From NCBI GenBank assembly GCA_003049465.1, contig PYSS01000141.1, positions 6,925 through 70,924 on the forward strand: 64,000 bases of DNA. Reading direction: 5' to 3'. Of this stretch, positions 35,217-46,419 are shown in pieces. The position numbers and the translations under genes are program-made. The DNA is from Magnaporthiopsis rhizophila (Eukaryota; Ascomycota; Sordariomycetes; Magnaporthales; Magnaporthaceae). A model generated the notes under the pieces. It was not told where the DNA came from and made no database searches. It was given only the letters and a program-made list of their open reading frames with translations. Each line of letters opens with the position of its first letter. Positions within the stretch are counted from its first letter, which is position 1.

Positions 35217-36716
35217 TCATGATTGCAGCTTCACGTAATTGCTCGGGAAGATGCCGTGTCGGGTTCCAATCATGCCGGTCCTGCAGGTAGAAGTCAGCAA
35301 ACCTACTACTCCAAGTAAGGAGACGAAAAAAAGGGGCACGCATAGACATACCACCAGTCGTTATCGCTATCCGTCTTCTTCAACACAGTAATGATGTCGC
35401 CCTTCTTGAACCCCAGGTCTCCAGGCTGGTCCGCGTCAAACGTGAAGAGCGCGACGGCCTCGTTCTTCTTGAGCAGCGCCTGCTTGCTGGCAAAGTTGGG
35501 CTTCGGCGCCGCCGGCCTGCCGGGCTTGCCCGTGGCCGCGCCAGCGCCGACGGTGTTGGACCTCGAGATTCCTCCTCCTGCGGGCGTCATGGGGTACGCC
35601 TTGTTGCTGTTGTCTTGCCATGTGCTCGACCGCTTCGGCCCGCCAAACTCGTCAGCCCCGCCCTTGGAGTTGGCAAGGACGACGGCGCCCGCCGACGAAG
35701 ACGCCGCCGCCGGTTGCCGGCCATGGCCACCCTCGCCGTAGGCGTCGCCCCTGCGTCCCTCCCACACGACGTCGTCGTGAACCCCGTCGTAGCGCGGCGA
35801 CTCGTTGTACATGTGGGCGTCGCTGTAGGCGCCGGTGCGGCCGACGCTCGTGAAGGTGCGCGAGTTGAGTATGTTGAGCAGCGGCGCGGCCTCGTAGGGC
35901 GGGGGCAGGGCGCCGCTCAGCAGCTCGCGGGCGCTGACGGGGCGGCCGTACAGCTTCGTGTTGGCCTCCTTGCGCTCGATGATGGCGGACCCCTCGAGCG
36001 AGACGCCGGCGAAGAGGCCCTTGGTCTTGCTGTAGCTGAAGATGGCGGCGACCGACTTGAGGCTGGCGGCGCCCGCGGCCTCGGCGTTGCGGCCGACGGG
36101 CCCGGCGGCGAGCGAGACGTTGCCGCCCAGCGTCACGGAGCCGGCCTGCGAGAAGGTCTTGACGGCGGCCGCGTCGTTGAGCACGAAGACGAAGTCGGTC
36201 AGCTCGAAGCCGACCTGACCGCCGAGGCCGGCGCCGCCCGTGGCGATGGCGCTCGGCGCGCTCCAGCTTCCATTGGGGAGGCGCGCGATTACCAGGCCGC
36301 TGCCGAACCGGGCGGAGCCGATGAAGCCGGCCTTGATGACGGTGAGGATTGCGAGCCCCTGTATTTTTTTTACGCGCCGTTAGTAGTCCCGTTTTGCCGA
36401 GCATACATACATGCGGAGCCCGTAAGAATAGTACTCGCCTTGGCTTCGGCTAGAATGGACGGCGGAATGACCTTGTCGGGGCTAAGCGCCTGGCGAGGGT
36501 CGATAAAGGATGCGAGGATCTTGCCGCATTTCTTGCATTCCGCTGCGAGAAAAGCGGAGGGGGGAAGCAGGGTTGGTCAGTCAACCGAACCAAACTGTCG
36601 GGGAGCTGAACCGCAACTGCAACGCAGCGGGCGAGCGGCTGGCAGGGCCGAAAGCATGAAAAGCGCATCTACAACTTACACGCCAATGACGACGGCATCG
36701 GATTGTTGATACCCAT
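35217..36716 (-). CDS. YSC84: SYLF-SH3 actin-patch protein (Ysc84/Lsb3 family)
   Basis: Cortical actin protein; the yeast homologues bind Las17/WASP and actin and act in endocytosis. Minus-strand exons are 36716-36680, 36542-36439, 36358-35352 and 35280-35217, which join to 403 residues. The N-terminus MGINNPMPSSLASECKK closely matches the family. The SYLF (Ysc84) lipid/actin-binding domain spans about 1-215 (AKGLAILTVIKAGF, SAIATGGAGLGGQVG, FAGVSLEGSAI). A Gly/Pro/Ser linker follows, and a C-terminal SH3 domain ends in DWW...GIFPSNYVKL, split by the last intron. The second intron (36438-36359) begins GC rather than GT (AAG|GCGAGT...CAG|GGG); only this splice gives the conserved AKGLAIL. A LSB5 homologue, also a Las17 partner in yeast, is 5 kb away. 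Confidence 0.95.
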
Positions 36717-37748
36717 CTTGGACGTGTAGAGGCGGAAGCAAAGGACTATACCGCGTAGAAGCGAGGGAGAATGCGCAGAGGGCGTGAGAAAGAGTGTGGA
36801 GTGAGAGCGACAGCGTCGGGCATCCGCACTCGGCAACAGGCAACAGGTAAGGCAAAGGTGTCACGCTTTATGTGCTCGATGGTGTGGGGTTGGCCTTTCT
36901 TGAGTAGCACTATAGACAGGCACCTTTCTTTGTGTGTGGAACCAAAAACACGAAGAGGTCCGATCGAGCCGGGGGGGCAGCTGTTATGGATTTGTTTTCT
37001 TGTCTTAGTTGCCGCTGTTAGACGATAGCACCAAGCTCCGAGCGGGCCCCTGTGTCTCTGCCAGAATCGCACGATGGGTTTCACGTCTCTGGCCGTCGTG
37101 GTTGGGTTGCCATATGACAGGCTGTGATTGCGTCGGCTAGGCTGAGCTGCCGCTCGATGAAATGGAGACGACCCTCACTCAGCTAAAGCTCAGCCCCCTT
37201 CCCCTCATCATCAAGCACGCGTCATTTCCGTTTCTCCAACAAAACGAAACGAAAAGCTGCCCTATTTAGACGAATCATTTCCCCGCCATCCAAATACGGG
37301 GTAAACATACCCCGGGATTCCCCTTGTTTGCGTCTTTGTGTTATGTTGCTGCGCCACATATGTGGCTGGGGAGCACACGCACGTTCCAGCTGCAGGGCTC
37401 TCGACGTCACATGGACCAACCGGCAATCGTTCATCATATCTCGCCTCCTTTCTCGACTTCATGCAACACGCCTACCAGTCCGATAAGACCCACCCATCGC
37501 ATCCGCCGAACTCCGACGCGCAAGCATAACGAGCAGGATAGACAGAGAGCGTGCGCTTTGCCGCCTCAGCCCCGACGTAGAACCAGCCCGGCGCATGGGT
37601 TTGTCGATTCGGAAGTGTTGTTGACCAGGGGAGAGCGGCACGACGACGACGAGCCGACGGACGAAACCCACGAACCGATCGAGCCGCTGAACTGAATGTC
37701 GCAATAAACACAACCACCTCCTTGAAGGAAAGAAAAAAAAGAATCACC
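36717..37748. other. divergent promoter region YSC84/SFT1
   Basis: About 1 kb between divergent start codons. No gene supported. The stretch near 37450-37700 is C/A-rich like a fungal 5' leader for SFT1. Confidence 0.5.
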
Positions 37749-38106
37749 ATGTCGGAATCATACGAGCGCGAGCGCCAAAACAACGCCCGCCTGGAGGAGC
37801 TGTCCGCCAAGGTGTCGGCGCTCCGCGGCGTGACGGTGGACATCTACGACAATGCGCGGGCGCAGGACGTCATCGACTCGACCGTAAGTCGCACACGCCT
37901 CTTTCCCTTCTTCTGCCACCGCTGACATTTTTTTGTGTGCTCCCCAGTCCGACACCTTCTCGTCCATGGGCGCGCAGCTCAAAAACTCCACCAGCCGCAT
38001 CGGCCGCATGGCCGCGTCGGGGAACAAGGTCGCCATCCTCAAGCTGTCGGGCATCCTCATCGCCATCTTTCTGGTGCTCTACTACGGCGCGAAGCTGTTG
38101 TTTTAA
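37749..38106 (+). CDS. SFT1: intra-Golgi SNARE Sft1
   Basis: Small tail-anchored SNARE of the Bet1/Sft1 group. Exons 37749-37883 and 37948-38106 give 97 residues, the same size as yeast Sft1. The SNARE coiled coil runs from about 10 to 70 (RLEELSAKVSALRGVTVDIY, then DTFSSMGAQLKNSTSRIGRM). A single C-terminal membrane anchor (LSGILIAIFLVLYY) ends at LLF, leaving almost no lumenal tail. Yeast Sft1 works in retrograde traffic within the Golgi. Bet1 is the alternative, but Bet1 usually has an N-terminal extension that is absent here. Confidence 0.9.
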
Positions 38107-38836
38107 AACGAACAACGGCGGAGATCACAAAAGAAGAAAGAAAAACAAGGACATCCCGTCCATCCGACCTCGCAAAAAGACACCGGTCCGGCAGGCGGCA
38201 TCACGAGCTGAGTGTGGCTGGGTGACTGCTGCCGAAACGCGGGACAAGCTGGGACTCCTCGAGCCGCGCTCCAGAATTGTCAGTTGGCGATGAGGGAATG
38301 AGGTCGGAACCGGCGGGGGATGTGGATGCAACGCGCATTGAAGCCCTGGAGGCTAGCGCGCGCGACCTGGATATCTATCAGACGGAAAGCAACGGGGTTG
38401 CCGTCTCCCCGTAGCTTGAGAGCATAGCACGGCGTCCGGGTCTCTCTAGTCTTGTTTTGTTTTTGGTTATTATTTTGCTTTTGGAGCGCATGTAACAGGT
38501 TTGCCAGGATATACGACATGGAACAGATACGACTAGGCTGCAGCTTGTACGATTGAACCGCTTTGAACCCTCGAGAAACTTGGTGACAACTCTATTGACC
38601 GCCGTCTTTCCTCGTGTGCTCATGTGGCCCTCCCAGGCCCTTCCCAGATATAGACACCATCAAATAAACTGCGTGTATAAGTCGAGATGTAAAAGAGCCC
38701 GACGCCGAGCATCCAAATACTTACAGAGCGATCAAGAGAAAACCGAGCCCCCGTCCCACACAGCACCAATGATTCTCTGGAAAAGCAATTCTATCCGTCA
38801 TCAACCGACCTCCATCCGTCGCCAACATTGAACAAA
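38107..38836. other. convergent intergenic SFT1/AGE2
   Basis: 730 bp between the stop codons of SFT1 and AGE2. It probably consists of the two 3' untranslated regions. No further feature seen. Confidence 0.5.
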
Positions 38837-40650
38837 TCACTGCCACACGTTTGAGAATAAATCATCGCCGTTGCCCCCTGAACCGCCAGTCGCCCCGAAC
38901 CCGCCTGCAGGCTTGGCGTTTCCGCCGGTGCTGCTGGCCCAACCGCCAAACTCTTCGTCGGCCGACACTTTGGGCTGGAACCCGCCCGAAGCCCCGGGCA
39001 CGATGCTCTGGCCGGCCAGGCTCGATCCACTGGTCGTGCTGTCCCCCCAGCCACCGAATCCGCCGGATGCAGGTTGACTAGGCGCGGCCGCGGGCTTGGA
39101 CGAGGCCCATGCATTGTCGTTGCCCCACACGTCCGAGTTGGACCAGGCCGACGACGATCCCATCGCCGCCGCCATCGGGTTCGCACCTGCGGCCATCGTG
39201 GCCGGAGGCGACTTGTTCTGGCTCGAGAGGTTGAATACCGAGCTAGAGGCCGCGGGGGCTGCTGCCGACATGCCCATGGGAGCCGGCTGGCTGGCCTTGG
39301 CTGCGGTGGTGGCGGGTGCAGGCGAGGCGAAGTCAAAAAGATCGCCGAGGGCCGACGAGGCAGGCACCGGCGCCGCGGCGGGCTTGGACGCGGGCGCGGA
39401 AGTGGCCGATGAACCGAAGGAGTCGAAGCCGCCAAATGACGACTTTTGTTGTTGTTGGCTCGCCTGGGCCGCGGCGGCCGGTTTAGCATCAAAAAAGCTC
39501 CCACCGCCGAGCCCAGAGAAAGCCGAGGACTGCTGTGGTGGCGGCGAAGAGCGGGCGCTGATGCTGCTGAGGCCAGCGAAGGCATCGTTCACAGGACTTT
39601 TTTGAGTAGCGCTCGTCGGGCCGAAACTCAGGTTGCTAAAGGCGTTGTTCATGCCGCTCATGCCTCCGCCACCACTCTGCTGCTGAAATGTGGGGGACTG
39701 CACGCCGCCAAAGGAGCCCGTGTGGCCATGTGTTGGCTGTTGCGCAGCAGGCTGTGGGCGAGGCGCTGCAGCGTAAAGGGAGAGAATCGATTGCTTCAGG
39801 TCCGGCCGCGACTGGCCGCCAGAAGAGGTGGTGGCCGGGCTGGCGCTGGACGGGCGTGGAGGGGCGACAGGCTCGTTGCCCAGGAAGTCGAGGCCCAGGA
39901 GCGAATCTCGGGTGCTGGTCTTGGGAGGTGCGGCCTCGGCCTTGGCGGGGACCTTGGATAGAGACGGGCTGGCACTACTAGCGCGCTGGGGGATGGGATC
40001 GCCGCCGATGAGGTCTTCCTGTGGGGCAGGCGGCGCCGGGACGCGGCGCGGCGCAGCCGACTGACCGACCGAGGCCTTGCGGACAGCCTCCTTCTTGTCT
40101 ATGTTCTGCTTCTCTTTGACGATGCTCAGGGGGATGTCGTCGTCGGCCTCGGCGTCAAGGGTGGCGGGGTCGGGGATGCCGCCCTCCATGACCCAGCGCT
40201 TGAGCTCGTACTTGGTGCGGATGAAGTTCTCGATCTTAGCCTCGGAAGGCGCGTGGCCGGGCGCCAGCTTGAACTCCCAGTACTTGTTCGCGCGGGCGTT
40301 GCCCCAGCTCAGAATGCTCTGCAGCTGCTCGTCCGTCCACGAATCCAGGTCGACCGACTTGACCCTGCTGATGTGTGTGCCCATCCCGCGATGGATGCCC
40401 GAACAGCGGATGCAAATGAAGACGCCCAGGTTCCAGCTGGCCCATCGAGGATCTGCGCGGCGGTGTGTTGGCTGTCAGTGTCAGGCCCCCGCTTGTCAGG
40501 GCTCAGAGGGTTCGCTGTGAGGGCGGCCATACGCTTGTTCCGCTTGCAGTCTGCGCATATCTTGTTGGCCTCGAGCTTCAGCAGGCTCTTGATGGTCTGC
40601 TGGTTCTGGGCCGCTCTTTCGGCGGCTGGGTTGGGCGCTCGTCTCGACAT
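38837..40650 (-). CDS. AGE2: Arf GTPase-activating protein (Age2-like)
   Basis: ArfGAP that triggers GTP hydrolysis by Arf in trans-Golgi and endosomal traffic. Exons on the minus strand are 40650-40533 and 40452-38837 with a GTATGG...CAG intron, giving 577 residues. The ArfGAP zinc finger is C32, C35, C53, C56, followed by SGIHRGMGTHIS, which carries the arginine finger (R61). The motif PRWASWN and SVDLDSWTDEQL mark the Age2/SMAP branch. The splice creates His40 in NKHPRW, as in other fungal Age2 proteins. The rest is Ala/Pro/Gln/Gly-rich with repeated FGG/FG-like and SFGG motifs, probably disordered and adaptor-binding, and contains DLIGGD-type clathrin-box-like segments. Confidence 0.94.
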
Positions 40651-41735
40651 GGCGGCCAGCGGGTTGTCGATGCCAAACGTGCAAAAGGAGAGAAAAGGCG
40701 ACGTCCGGGTCGGTCGAATCGGTCAAGGGAGGGTGGCGAGTTTTGGATTGGCGGGTCGCTTTTGTCAGGCAACCTTTTTGTATTTCTCGGATGCTGGCCG
40801 AGTCTTGGGCCTTGATAGCGCAGCCGTGCACAATAAGCGATCGTGTCAGGAGTCGCCGCAGCGGCGTACGGTGCGGGTACTTTTACATACACGGTTCTCC
40901 GGCACTTGGGCGGAGCAGTTCCATCCACCATCCCATGTCCAAAAGGCATGTCTAACTTTGAGGCAAACTCGACGTGAAGGAAATCTTCACTGCCCCCCTG
41001 CCACGTTATAGAGTCTCATTTCTCCTAGGCGTAATGCCTGTTACGCCCCTGCAGCCAAGGCCCAAAGCTTTGTCAATCCTACGGTCGAGGCGGGTTGCCC
41101 TTCGAAATTTGATCTGACGGCGGCCGCCAAGAGACAGTTTGAACTCCACAGAAGGCAACGAGAAGAAGGCACGCACGGCCGGCCACCATGAGAGGATGTC
41201 ATCGAATGGACCTGGACCCCGCGTCGGGTGCCCACCTCTGCCGCCGCCGACAAGCCCTTGCCTCGACATCAGCGTCAATGAGAGCTTGGGAGCTTAGCAA
41301 AGCCCAAGGGTTCTCTGTATTCTAGCGTGCAACCTCGAGCCGCAGCCGCCCGCCCCACCGTGCGTGGCGTTGACACAGGAGCACTCACTTGCCGTCAGGA
41401 GCGCCAAGGAAACCCTGGCTGGCCAAACAGCACAACCCACCCAACCGCGCGTGACGCGATCAAGTTGCGCCGCCATGCACTCTCGGGGCTCACACTTGAC
41501 AGAGCCAAGTTTCGACGTGGAGAAATAGGCAGCCTTGTTCGCTTCTTTTTCGCAGCGCCCGGCAGTCATCGAAAGCAAGCCGGGACAATTGAGGGCCGGT
41601 TTAAAAAGGGGTCTCCCGATCGCCGGCTACCCCGCACCGTCCATCCTTCGCCTGTCCGCATTGATTCCCTCCCGGCAGCGGCGAAACCCCCACGCAACCA
41701 TCTCCGGCACTTGAGGCCCAGTTGGCGCCATATCC
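40651..41735. other. divergent promoter region AGE2/LSB5
   Basis: 1.08 kb between divergent starts. A long open frame covering 41327-41887 crosses the LSB5 first exon and intron and is rejected. No specific regulatory site is recognised. Confidence 0.5.
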
Positions 41736-43466
41736 ATGTTCTCACAGGTACGAATGCACTGTCGATCGGGAAGTCAGACATGGAGTCTGTCCGCTTCGGC
41801 CTCCTAACTTGCCTGCATTTCGCATCCACTACATTCACTGGCGCCCAAGAATTCATCTCTTATCCCTGCTTTGCCGAGTACAGATGAAAAAAAGGGGGTG
41901 AAATAAAAGCACAGGATCCCACACATAGGCTCGGATCCCCCTGGTCGCACATGTTGATCGAGTTCATCCACGACTTATAGAAGAAACCCTACTCGGCTGT
42001 CACCGTCACTATCGAACGGCTGACCAGCGAGACGTACGAGGAGGATGACCTGAGCGGCATCCCGGACCTGGTCGAGGTGATCAAGCTCCAGGCCTCGGGT
42101 CCCACCGAAGCCGCCCGCGCCATCCGCAAAAAGTTAAAGTACGGCAACGTCCATCGCCAACTGCGCGCTCTGGCCCTCCTCGACGGCCTCATCCAGAATG
42201 CTGGGCCTCGTTTCCAGCGTGCCTTTGCCGATGAGCCTCTGCTGGAGCGCCTCCGCTTTTGCGGAACCTCGGAGCTGTCCGATCCGGAGGTGAAGAAGAA
42301 GTGCTCCGTCCTCTTCCGCTCCTGGGCTGCCGAGTACGGAAAGACCCCGGGCCTTGAGGGTATCTCAAAGCTCTACAAGGTGAGTTCGGCAGATTGACAC
42401 CCATGAGACGGCCACGGCAACGCTGACATGGCTGCCCAGCAACTGCCCCGCCGCAAACAAGCCGTGACCCAAGACCGGTCCGCAGTGCTGCGTGAGACGG
42501 AGCAGAACCCGTTCCAGCCGGGGGAAGATGCCAACGCCGCAAAGTCGTCAGGCAGCCCTGCCGGTCACGCGGGACCGTCCTCAGCCGGGGGTTCACACGT
42601 GACGGGGCGTATGGAGTCCTTCACCCACTTTGGATACTCCAAAGACAAAAAGAAGAAGGACAAGGACAAGGGGAAAAAAGGCCCACGGCCATTCGACCTC
42701 GCGGCCGAGCAGGACCAGATGAAGACGACCATCGCCGAGTCTTCCATGGCCGCAATCAACCTGCAGAATGCGCTGCAGACCATCAACCGCGAGCGAGAGC
42801 GCATCTCAGAAAACGAAGCCGCCGTCCGCCATTTTGAGGCCTGCAAACAGCTGAGACGGAAGATCCTGCGATATGTAGGTTGACGACGAACAGCACCCGA
42901 TCTTACGCCTACCCTCACTTAGCTTAGGAAACTAACCGCTTCGTCTCGGACCCTCTCCCTTAGATCCACCACGTGGAATCGGAGCAGTGGCTTGGCAGTC
43001 TCCTCCACGCAAATGACGAGCTCATCACGGCACTGATGACCTTTGAACAGCTCGACCGTTCTATTGACGCCGACAGCGATTCTGAGGACGAAATGGCCGA
43101 GCAAGCCCATGCTTATCGCAGTAAGCTGCTTTCCAGAAGCCGACGCCTGAATATCCCCAACCCGCAGCACCAGAAGGATGCTAACTGCAGCCGGCGCCGG
43201 TCCTCATAGTGCTCAGCGAAAAGGCCAAAGAGCAGCAGCCCGCATCCCCGACAAGCCCTACCCGCCCGATGGCTGGGCTCAGTCTGAACCGCAGCCCGCC
43301 GCCGCCGCGGCCATCGGCTCTTTTAAAGCCGGGAGCGATTTCCTCGAGTTCCAGGACTGCGGCGCGGCAGTCCGAGTCGGAGGAGGAGGAGGACGAGAAT
43401 GATCCATTCGCCGACCGGAACGAGGTTGTCACTCCGGCGGCGGAGAAGTCGCAGCCGCGGTGGTAA
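41736..43466 (+). CDS. LSB5: VHS-domain actin/endocytosis protein Lsb5
   Basis: Homologue of yeast Lsb5, a VHS-GAT protein that binds Las17, Sla1 and ubiquitin at endocytic sites. Exons are 41736-41747 (12 nt, MFSQ), 41981-42379, 42440-42874, 42964-43120 and 43210-43466; they join to 419 residues. The VHS domain covers about 5-137 (KKPYSAVTVTIERLTSE, LKYGNVHRQLRALALLDGLIQNAG). A Lys/Asp-rich charged strip follows (about 205-215), then a helical GAT-like region (about 225-330, with NLQNALQTINRERERISENE). The tail is Pro/Ser-rich and acidic and includes NDPFAD, an EH-domain-binding NPF-like motif. The first exon is chosen because MFSQKKPYSAVTV is the conserved start; it lies behind a 233-nt intron. 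Confidence 0.93.
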
Positions 43467-44468
43467 AGGTTGTACGTCGGTCGGGGTATCGCTTATGCTC
43501 TCTTCTCTAACCAGATGACATCTCTGTGCGCCCGTATTTTCTTCAGTCGCGAGCCTGACATGGCTCACATCTCCCCGGCCATAGGCCACTGTTTATTTCG
43601 TATGATATCTAGAATTGTATTGGCGGACGATTGTCGCGCCTACTACGGTGGGACAATATGAGATTGCGCGGTGTTATGGGTGAAGGGAGAGGCCAATTTT
43701 CCATGTTTTGTAGTATCCCTTACTTTTTGGAAACGGGCGATAGTCACGGACGCACAGGGGGGCCCAGGGTCGTTGGCGGCAGGATAGCCAAGGTCGGCAA
43801 GGAGGGGAGTACGACTTGATCACTCGCCTACTTGACGTACCTTTATGACAATGCTGAGGCGGCGCCTCATGGTCCCGCACGAAATAGGTAGATTTAAGCC
43901 GGAAGATATCTCACAGTGTCATCCAGGTCATCGGTGCATCATGGGAAAAAGCAAAGCAAATTAAAACGGAAGGTAGAGAGGAAAACGTTATGGAAAAGAA
44001 CGGCCACTTATATGCACGTGCAGCAGTCTCGTTTTCAACAGCTCATAGTAGTAGACCGGGTGGTTGAACGGGTACAACCGTGGTATCAAATGCCACAACC
44101 TTCTTCCACGGGTGAGGGCCAAGAAAACCTCAAGCTCGCTGATTCGAATCCGTCCCTCGACGGCGATTTCAGAGCTAAAGTAAAATCTCCAAAGTGGGGT
44201 TTTCGTAACGAGGCTTGCCCCAAAGAAGGGCAGCCGAGTGAGCTTTTGTTGACATTTTTATCTGCATTGACTGCCAGCCGTTGGTTTCTTGGCATTTACC
44301 TACTGGACATGTGACGATTTTTGCGGTCATGGCTTTTCCGACCCGGCAACCCACGAGAAGAAGGACAAGAAAAAGAAAGACGTTTGAGAACAAAAGATAG
44401 AAATCTCGGGCAAAACTACTAGGTAGCCCAAGAGACCCAGCAACTTGCTGGCCAATGCCTATAGAAGT
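43467..44468. other. convergent intergenic, no gene seen
   Basis: 1 kb between the stop codons of LSB5 and the LysM gene. A 132-codon ORF at 43916-44314 (+) has no domain or splice support and is not taken as a gene. Confidence 0.5.
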
Positions 44469-45254
44469 CTAGTCGGGACGGCACCGCGAGTACGGCCCGC
44501 ACCAGACTCCAGTGAACGGATGTCCGGCCGGGCGCGTGACGGACCCGCGTCTCAGGCACTCGCACAGCGTCGTCAGGGCCTGCGGGTCCGCCTGGTACTT
44601 TGTCTGGCAGGCAAAGTCCATGTACTGGTAGCCCGGGTAGCCGAGCCCCTTGACGGCGTCCCAGTTGCTCCAGGTGCGCGGCTCGGCGAGCACGTTGGCG
44701 CAAAAGGTGCCGAATTTGCTGCTGTAGTTGGGGCCGGCGATGGCCCACATCTTCCAGCACTCGTTGTCCGACTGATACCTGCATTCTATATCGGGCACCT
44801 TGGTCGGTTCCGGTGGCGGCGGCGGGGCAGGCTGAAAGGGGGTGAGATCTGGTGGCCGTGTCTCAGCCGGCGGCGGCGGCGGCGGGTCCTTGGGTCGGGC
44901 GGCCGAGGGTCCGCGCTCGTGCTCGCCGGGGATCTCACCCGTGGCGGTACCGACGCTAGGGGGCAGCTCGGGCGAGGTCGCGACGCAGTAGAAGAAGCCG
45001 GCCAGGAGCTTGGTGGCGCAGTCCTGGACCGATCCGATCTGCGGGTTCATCTCGACGAGGCGGTCGACGGACATCCGGTTGCGCTCGGCCACGACCTGGC
45101 AGGAGTCGCCGACGCCGGCCATCTCCCAGGCGTGACAGACCCAGTCGGGGACGTGACCGGGCTGCAGCTTGTCGGCGGGAGGGAGCGGGGTGACGGCAGA
45201 GACTGCGCCGAGACCGGCCAGCGTGACGGCGATGGCTGTGAGGTTGACTCTCAT
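44469..45254 (-). CDS. secreted LysM-type protein with Cys-rich tail
   Basis: Intronless, 261 residues. Residues 1-20 form a signal peptide (hydrophobic NLTAIAVTLAGLGAV, cleavage about SA|VT), so the product is probably secreted. Residues about 38-92 fit a fungal LysM module, the chitin/N-acetylglucosamine-binding fold, with C40, C52, C79 and C90 and the patterns VGDSCQVVAERNRMSVDRLVEMNP and FFYCVA. A Pro-rich linker (about 94-152) leads to a second domain with eight cysteines and many Trp/Tyr, which I do not recognise. A single LysM plus a separate Cys-rich domain is compatible with a cell-wall protein or a LysM effector that shields or hides chitin; the role is inference. A TATA-like TATAAAG lies about 145 nt upstream on the minus strand (45398-45404). 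Confidence 0.85.
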   Translation of the reverse strand: MRVNLTAIAVTLAGLGAVSAVTPLPPADKLQPGHVPDWVCHAWEMAGVGDSCQVVAERNRMSVDRLVEMNPQIGSVQDCATKLLAGFFYCVATSPELPPSVGTATGEIPGEHERGPSAARPKDPPPPPPAETRPPDLTPFQPAPPPPPEPTKVPDIECRYQSDNECWKMWAIAGPNYSSKFGTFCANVLAEPRTWSNWDAVKGLGYPGYQYMDFACQTKYQADPQALTTLCECLRRGSVTRPAGHPFTGVWCGPYSRCRPD

Positions 45255-46419
45255 ACGGAGTATTGTGGATGATTGTTGGTTGGTTGTGATATCAAGGAGG
45301 TTACGGTTGGTTGCTGTTTTGGGGAAGCGGGTGGTTCGATTTCAGCAAAAGGCACCGGAGATATCCAGAGAACCGGGGAGTTTGACACCACCCACTCTTT
45401 ATACCCAGGTTCGAAGCCCCCTTGGGGTTCAATAAGACCCGAGCCCTGAATAGAGGCTATTCAGACCCCAATACGGAAATCGAACACAAAGGACAACAAG
45501 TACCAGGCCCGAAGATAGAACGTCACCGGGAAAGAATGCAGTCACAAGGAATCTCTACAAAGGACTTTCACAAAGCGACAAAGTGGCGGGTGATAAGGCA
45601 GTGACGTTCGATGACTGGATCTGTGATGTGACAATGTGGTAGAGCGGATCGCGGGCGGAGTCCCCCAGATTACCCATTACCTTTGTATTTGCAAAGACTT
45701 GATATTGCGGTGGCAAGCAGAAACCTGTGGGAAATGTTGAAAAATGCTATAAATTCCCGGCGAGACGACTGAAGACGTATTGTGCAACGGCCACGAGGAG
45801 AGGAACACTTTTTTTATGCTCGATTTCTGGCCATACAAGATGCACATATCCACCCTCTTACACCGAAACGCTACAGTAGCCGCGTAATCTGGAGATCGTG
45901 GAACCGATACCGACAGGTAGCACGGCGCGGTACGGACTGACCCAAGCGCGCAAGACACAGCCTTGAGGTCATCACGGGGAGCAGAGGTGGTTATCAAAAG
46001 CCTAATAGAAAGAACAGCCAAGTTCAGAAGCATATTGTATCCAAATAACAGGTGAGCGTTATTTACAAAAGAAAAAATCGAATAGGAATGGCATGTCTGA
46101 TATCCGTCCCAATCCTCCCCCAAGATCGTGGGGGAAGTCAGGAGATCGGCGCCGGTGCTGGGAGAGAAGTGGGTCCCGTCGGTATTAGTGGAGACAGCAA
46201 GTTGTCGTTGGGTGGCTGTTTATCTTATCGCCCGACAGGGGTCCAAAAAAAAAAAAAAAAAAAACTTGTCGGCGAAGGCAACCGCTACCCGTGTGGGGTT
46301 CTGGACGGCGCGGAAATACAGCCAAAGGCAGCAGCTTGCTGGATTTTCTCTTGCCCGGCGCTGGTAGAAAGAACCGACGAGACAGCGCCCGGTACCCAGT
46401 TCTATACAACTCTGCAAAG
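45255..46419. other. divergent promoter region LysM gene/NOP2
   Basis: About 1.16 kb between divergent start codons. It contains the TATA-like box for the LysM gene near 45400 and an A21 tract at 46244-46264, about 155 bp before the NOP2 start. No gene supported. Confidence 0.5.

Noticed and set aside
35615..36709. 364-codon plus-strand ORF over the YSC84 homologue
   Set aside because: It crosses introns and exons of the minus-strand gene, whose protein match is clear. Its Ala/Gly/Arg composition is a GC artefact.
41327..41887. 186-codon plus-strand ORF upstream of LSB5
   Set aside because: It overlaps the LSB5 first exon and intron in another frame, lacks domains, and is Arg/Pro-rich.
44445..45272. 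275-codon plus-strand ORF opposite the LysM gene
   Set aside because: It is low-complexity Gly/Arg-rich with no signal or domain; the minus strand encodes a signal peptide and LysM pattern instead.
46291..46419. in-frame upstream extension of NOP2
   Set aside because: It contains no ATG, and the conserved Nop2 N-terminus begins at 46420.
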